From assembly GCF_016907275.1 (NCBI RefSeq), contig NZ_JAFBBP010000001.1, forward strand, positions 1-64,000: a stretch of DNA of 64,000 nucleotides. Reading direction: 5' to 3'. The DNA is from Micromonospora luteifusca. Lineage in GTDB: Bacteria > Actinomycetota > Actinomycetes > Mycobacteriales > Micromonosporaceae. Position numbers and translations under genes: made by a program. The notes under the pieces are model-generated. The model did not search any database and was not told the origin of the DNA. It was given only the letters and a program-made list of their open reading frames with translations. Of the stretch, positions 61,993 to 64,000 are shown in pieces. Numbering within the stretch: position 1 is the stretch's first letter; each line of letters begins with the position of its first letter.

Positions 61993-62102
61993 GAACCCAA
62001 CCTGCCGTCGAACACTGTCCTCGCGGGGGGTGCTGTGGACAGCGAAAGCACCTGTGGACAGGGGCCCGAACCCTACCCGCCTGTGGTAAAGCACCCGTGC
62101 CG

Positions 62103-62342
62103 CTACGGCTCCCGCATCCAGGACTTGGGGTCGGTAATGAAGATGCCTTTGCCCTGATGGCGTCGGATGACACGCAGGGCTTCGAGTCGCACGTAGACCA
62201 TCTGGATGGTGGACGTGCCGACCTGGTAGTCCGTTGCCATCTGCGCGATCGGCGGCAACTTGTCCTCAGGCTTGAGCCTCTTCGCCTTGACCCCAGCGAT
62301 GATGTCATCAGCGATGCGGATGTAGTCAGGTGTTGTAGGCAT
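62103..62342 (-). CDS. Short GntR-family regulator (DNA-binding domain only)
   Basis: The product is 79 residues from the ATG at 62342, with AAGGAG upstream. It consists of one winged-helix domain (YIRIADDIIAGVKAKRLKPE, then YQVGTSTIQMVYVRLEALRV, GKGIFITDP). No effector domain follows, so it resembles the small GntR proteins of plasmids and integrative elements of actinomycetes. It is divergent from a DivIVA-like gene and may regulate it. Confidence 0.85.
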   Translation of the reverse strand: MPTTPDYIRIADDIIAGVKAKRLKPEDKLPPIAQMATDYQVGTSTIQMVYVRLEALRVIRRHQGKGIFITDPKSWMREP

Positions 62343-62405
62343 GGCGCTCCTTGCGTGGCTCGCCAATTCGATCACGAACCGCCCGCGAACGACAACACCC
62401 CGTGG

Positions 62406-62433
62406 TTGACTTAAACGAATAGGTCGTTACTCT
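62406..62433 (+). promoter_or_regulatory. Candidate promoter in the GntR/DivIVA-like divergent region
   Basis: TTGACT (62406-62411) and TACTCT (62428-62433) are spaced 16 bases apart. The segment between them (TAAACGAATAGGTCGT) is AT-rich against its surroundings and could hold the GntR operator. The remainder of the 318-base region between the two genes shows a GC-rich inverted repeat near 62,566-62,583 and nothing else recognisable. Confidence 0.4.
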
Positions 62434-62660
62434 TGAGCCTGAGCTGCTCCTCGCGTGGCAACGAGTTCGGCTCATCCCCTGGTCGGGGCGGGTGCGTGTG
62501 CCCGTCCCGACCCACCGGACTGCTCTGCTGTCGTACCGCTGAATTGGGCTGCGGTGGCGGAGCGGGCGGGTCGCCCGCGGCCCCCGCCGCGGACGGCCCG
62601 CCCTTCCAGACCCACCACAAGGACCTTCCGCGCTCCCGCCTGCCCTCAGAGAGGATCGTC

Positions 62661-62948
62661 GTGGCTCAGGTGTATCGAGGTGGCCAGCCCTACCCTGCCG
62701 GCTACCCGGCCCGGTTGACACCGCACGAGGTGCGGACCCGCGAGTTCGCCGCGTGCCGGCGCGGCGTCGACCCCGTTGAGGTACGCGAGTTCCAGGTCCG
62801 GGTGGCCGACGAACTGGCCATGCTCAACGAGACGGTACGGCTGCTCGGCCAAGAGAACGACCGGATCAGGCGGGCGCTGCGTGACTGGCAGACCATGCAC
62901 GCCCGCGAGTGCCCGCCGACGCAGCGCCCCAACTCCGGCCACTGGTGA
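62661..62948 (+). CDS. DivIVA-domain-like small protein
   Basis: The product is 95 residues from a GTG with AGAGGA upstream. LTPHEVRTREFAACRRGVDP, then VEVREFQVRVADELAMLNET, matches the DivIVA N-terminal pattern (VRxxxFxxxRRGxDPxEVxxF). A short coiled-coil (VRLLGQENDRIRRALRDWQT) follows. In actinomycetes similar short proteins accompany GntR regulators on mobile elements. It overlaps the next frame by GTGA. Confidence 0.8.
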   Translation: MAQVYRGGQPYPAGYPARLTPHEVRTREFAACRRGVDPVEVREFQVRVADELAMLNETVRLLGQENDRIRRALRDWQTMHARECPPTQRPNSGHW

Positions 62949-63117
62949 CCGCGCGGCCCTCCCCCGGCGAACTGCTCACCATCGACGGCCGGCGTCGGTG
63001 CAGTTCGCCGGGGATCGTCGCCTCCAGATCTTCCCTGCCACCAATGGAACATCCCTGCTGCGTCCGAGGCCCGAGCAGACGGCCCTGCTGAACCTGTTCG
63101 GCGCACACGTCATTTAA
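62945..63117 (+). pseudogene. Frameshifted, truncated gene behind the DivIVA-like gene
   Basis: A GTG overlapping the DivIVA-like stop opens VTARPSPGELLTIDG. The likely continuation ASVQFAGDRRLQI lies in another frame after about 15 codons, and after that the reading runs into unrelated sequence to a stop at 63115-63117. I recall short actinobacterial proteins of the form GELLxxDGxASVQFxGxRxLxFRV next to such DivIVA-like genes, so this looks like a remnant with a frameshift near 62,990 and a lost 3' part. No gene is seen between it and 63,219. Confidence 0.4.
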
Positions 63118-63218
63118 TCCGTCTCGGTCGGGCGTCGTGCGGCGAACGCAACCTCCTGGATAAGTTCGCGCTCGCCCGCGGGCGCTCGGACAGCCTGGCC
63201 GGTGCGTTTTCGCGCGGG

Positions 63219-63788
63219 CTAGCCGCCGAAGCTCAGCGCCTGCCGCAGATTCACGTCGAGGCTCTCGCTGTACTGGGGATCGGGCTCGGCCCTAGCAGCG
63301 CTGAGGACGGTGCTGAAGAAGCATCTCGCGCCAACGGCAAGGATCACGCGGAAGATTTCCGTGTCATCGAGGCCGTGACTGCGCAGGTCCACGATGTCGG
63401 CCTCGATGACTGAGGTCGCATCGGCCGCCACCTTGCCGGCGAAGTTGACGACTGCGACCTCCTGCGCGGAGAGACTGGCGCTGCCGTGGTCTGACGCGAT
63501 GGCGACGACGGTCGGCGCATCGAAGAACTTGTCTCGCAGGACCTTCCCGTGCGCCAGGCCGCAGTAGGAGGATTTCAGTGCCCGGGCTGCGGCGAGGGTC
63601 GCCAACTCATACCGGCGCAGCTCCATCCCGGCCTTCACCGCACCGTTGAGCTGCTGCCATGCCAGATACGCTGCCGGGCTGTGAGCGAACAGCCTGGTGT
63701 AGTTGGGCAGGTAGCCCATCGCCTTCGTGTCCGTATCGAACATCCGCTCGGTGTCTGGTGACTGCTCAGCCTGCTGCAGAAGACTCAT
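63219..63788 (-). CDS. Carboxymuconolactone decarboxylase (AhpD-like) family protein
   Basis: The product is 189 residues. TRLFAHSPAAYLAWQQLNGA, then VKAGMELRRYELATLAAARA and LKSSYCGLAHGKVLRDKF, fit the peroxidase-related branch of the CMD/AhpD fold, in which Cys and His of the SSYCGLAHG motif are catalytic. The usual CxxC pair is reduced to one Cys. Function may be a peroxidase-like or redox role. It starts at the ATG at 63788, with GGGAGGAG upstream, inside the 3' end of the DUF3024 gene. Confidence 0.85.
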   Translation of the reverse strand: MSLLQQAEQSPDTERMFDTDTKAMGYLPNYTRLFAHSPAAYLAWQQLNGAVKAGMELRRYELATLAAARALKSSYCGLAHGKVLRDKFFDAPTVVAIASDHGSASLSAQEVAVVNFAGKVAADATSVIEADIVDLRSHGLDDTEIFRVILAVGARCFFSTVLSAARAEPDPQYSESLDVNLRQALSFGG

Positions 63789-64000
63789 CCGACTCCTCCC
63801 AATTCTTGGCCCGGACGGTACGCCGCTGGGACTGCGGATGCTGTCGGGAAATCGGCCGCAGCGGGATCAGGTCGTACCGATGGAGCCGGAGGTTGCGGTC
63901 TCGGTAGTACAGCGTCCAGGTGCCGGTGTTCCTGGTGTAGCCGAGGCGCGCGACGGGAAGCGTTCGACCAGGCTGACCGCGACCGGCAACGTGGGCGGGA
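63766..64000 (-). CDS. DUF3024-domain protein (5' part beyond window)
   Basis: The 3' end of a minus-strand gene enters from the right edge and has no start in the window. Its last 77 codons read GRTLPVARLGYTRNTGTWTL, then YYRDRNLRLHRYDL, the DUF3024 hallmark (small basic beta domain, function unknown). It stops at 63766-63768, overlapping the start of the CMD gene by 23 bases, so the two are probably co-transcribed. Confidence 0.75.
   Translation of the reverse strand, partial: PAHVAGRGQPGRTLPVARLGYTRNTGTWTLYYRDRNLRLHRYDLIPLRPISRQHPQSQRRTVRAKNWEESDESSAAG

Overview
The window is very GC-rich throughout, with dense, frequently overlapping genes, many GTG starts and strong GGAGG-type ribosome sites. 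Gene content (late-cobalt cobalamin operon behind a B12 riboswitch, ECF sigma factor, LacI-controlled sugar loci, an extracellular contractile injection system, a DivIVA-like protein) fits a filamentous actinomycete. I infer Micromonosporaceae, probably Micromonospora; no 16S or other marker is present to prove it.

Layout. (1) 1-13,950, minus strand: one long cobalamin operon read as B12 riboswitch, a 41-codon leader ORF, cobN, a chlI/chlD-type chelatase ATPase, cobO, cobB, cobI, cobM, cbiD, cobL and a cbiG-cobJ fusion cut by the window edge. From cobO onward every junction is a 4-base ATGA/GTGA overlap. (2) 14,240-28,130: mixed chromosomal genes, namely an ECF sigma factor with a membrane partner, a lipoprotein, an aldo/keto reductase, an MFS exporter divergent from a LacI regulator, an OmpA-like protein with an internal deletion, an esterase, a FUSC-type membrane protein, a TetR/FAD-monooxygenase divergent pair with a visible operator, a Nudix hydrolase, adenosine deaminase and an LppM-like lipoprotein. 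(3) 28,275-41,874, plus strand: a compact contractile injection system (CIS) operon with cap, sheath, tube, LysM/tube-adaptor, VgrG-like spike, PAAR-like tip, gp25, gpJ and gpI homologues. It is surrounded by at least five membrane proteins. No AAA+ ATPase, capsid, terminase or integrase is visible here. (4) 42,000-57,300: a pectin/uronate utilisation region. A LacI gene, ABC importer and accessory genes run left, and two Gfo/Idh oxidoreductases, uronate isomerase, a fuconate dehydratase-like enolase and a fructuronate/tagaturonate reductase run right, followed by a secreted pectate lyase. Two LacI-type palindromes sit in the divergent promoter region. (5) 57,490-64,000: an HD-type hydrolase, a Tat-exported FAD oxidase, a DUF559 protein, a GntR/DivIVA-like pair with an apparently broken gene behind it, a carboxymuconolactone decarboxylase-like protein and the end of a DUF3024 gene.

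How the parts work together. In the cob operon, B12 binding to the riboswitch is expected to shut down corrin-ring methylation, ring contraction, cobalt insertion and adenosylation together. In the pectin region, secreted lyase products would be imported by the ABC system and isomerised, reduced or dehydrated in the cytoplasm under one LacI repressor. The CIS operon is the most unusual block. Several standard baseplate and cap proteins carry extra Ig-like, beta-propeller or carboxypeptidase-regulatory-like domains. A single-pass protein places an Ig-like domain on one side of the membrane and a carbohydrate-binding-like domain on the other. Together with the membrane proteins this suggests a membrane-anchored injection machine.

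Three convergent gene junctions (17.4, 41.9 and 61.0 kb) each carry a long palindrome next to a G/C homopolymer-like tract; two of the three are clearly the same repeat element. All coordinates were derived by reading the sequence; no database search was run.
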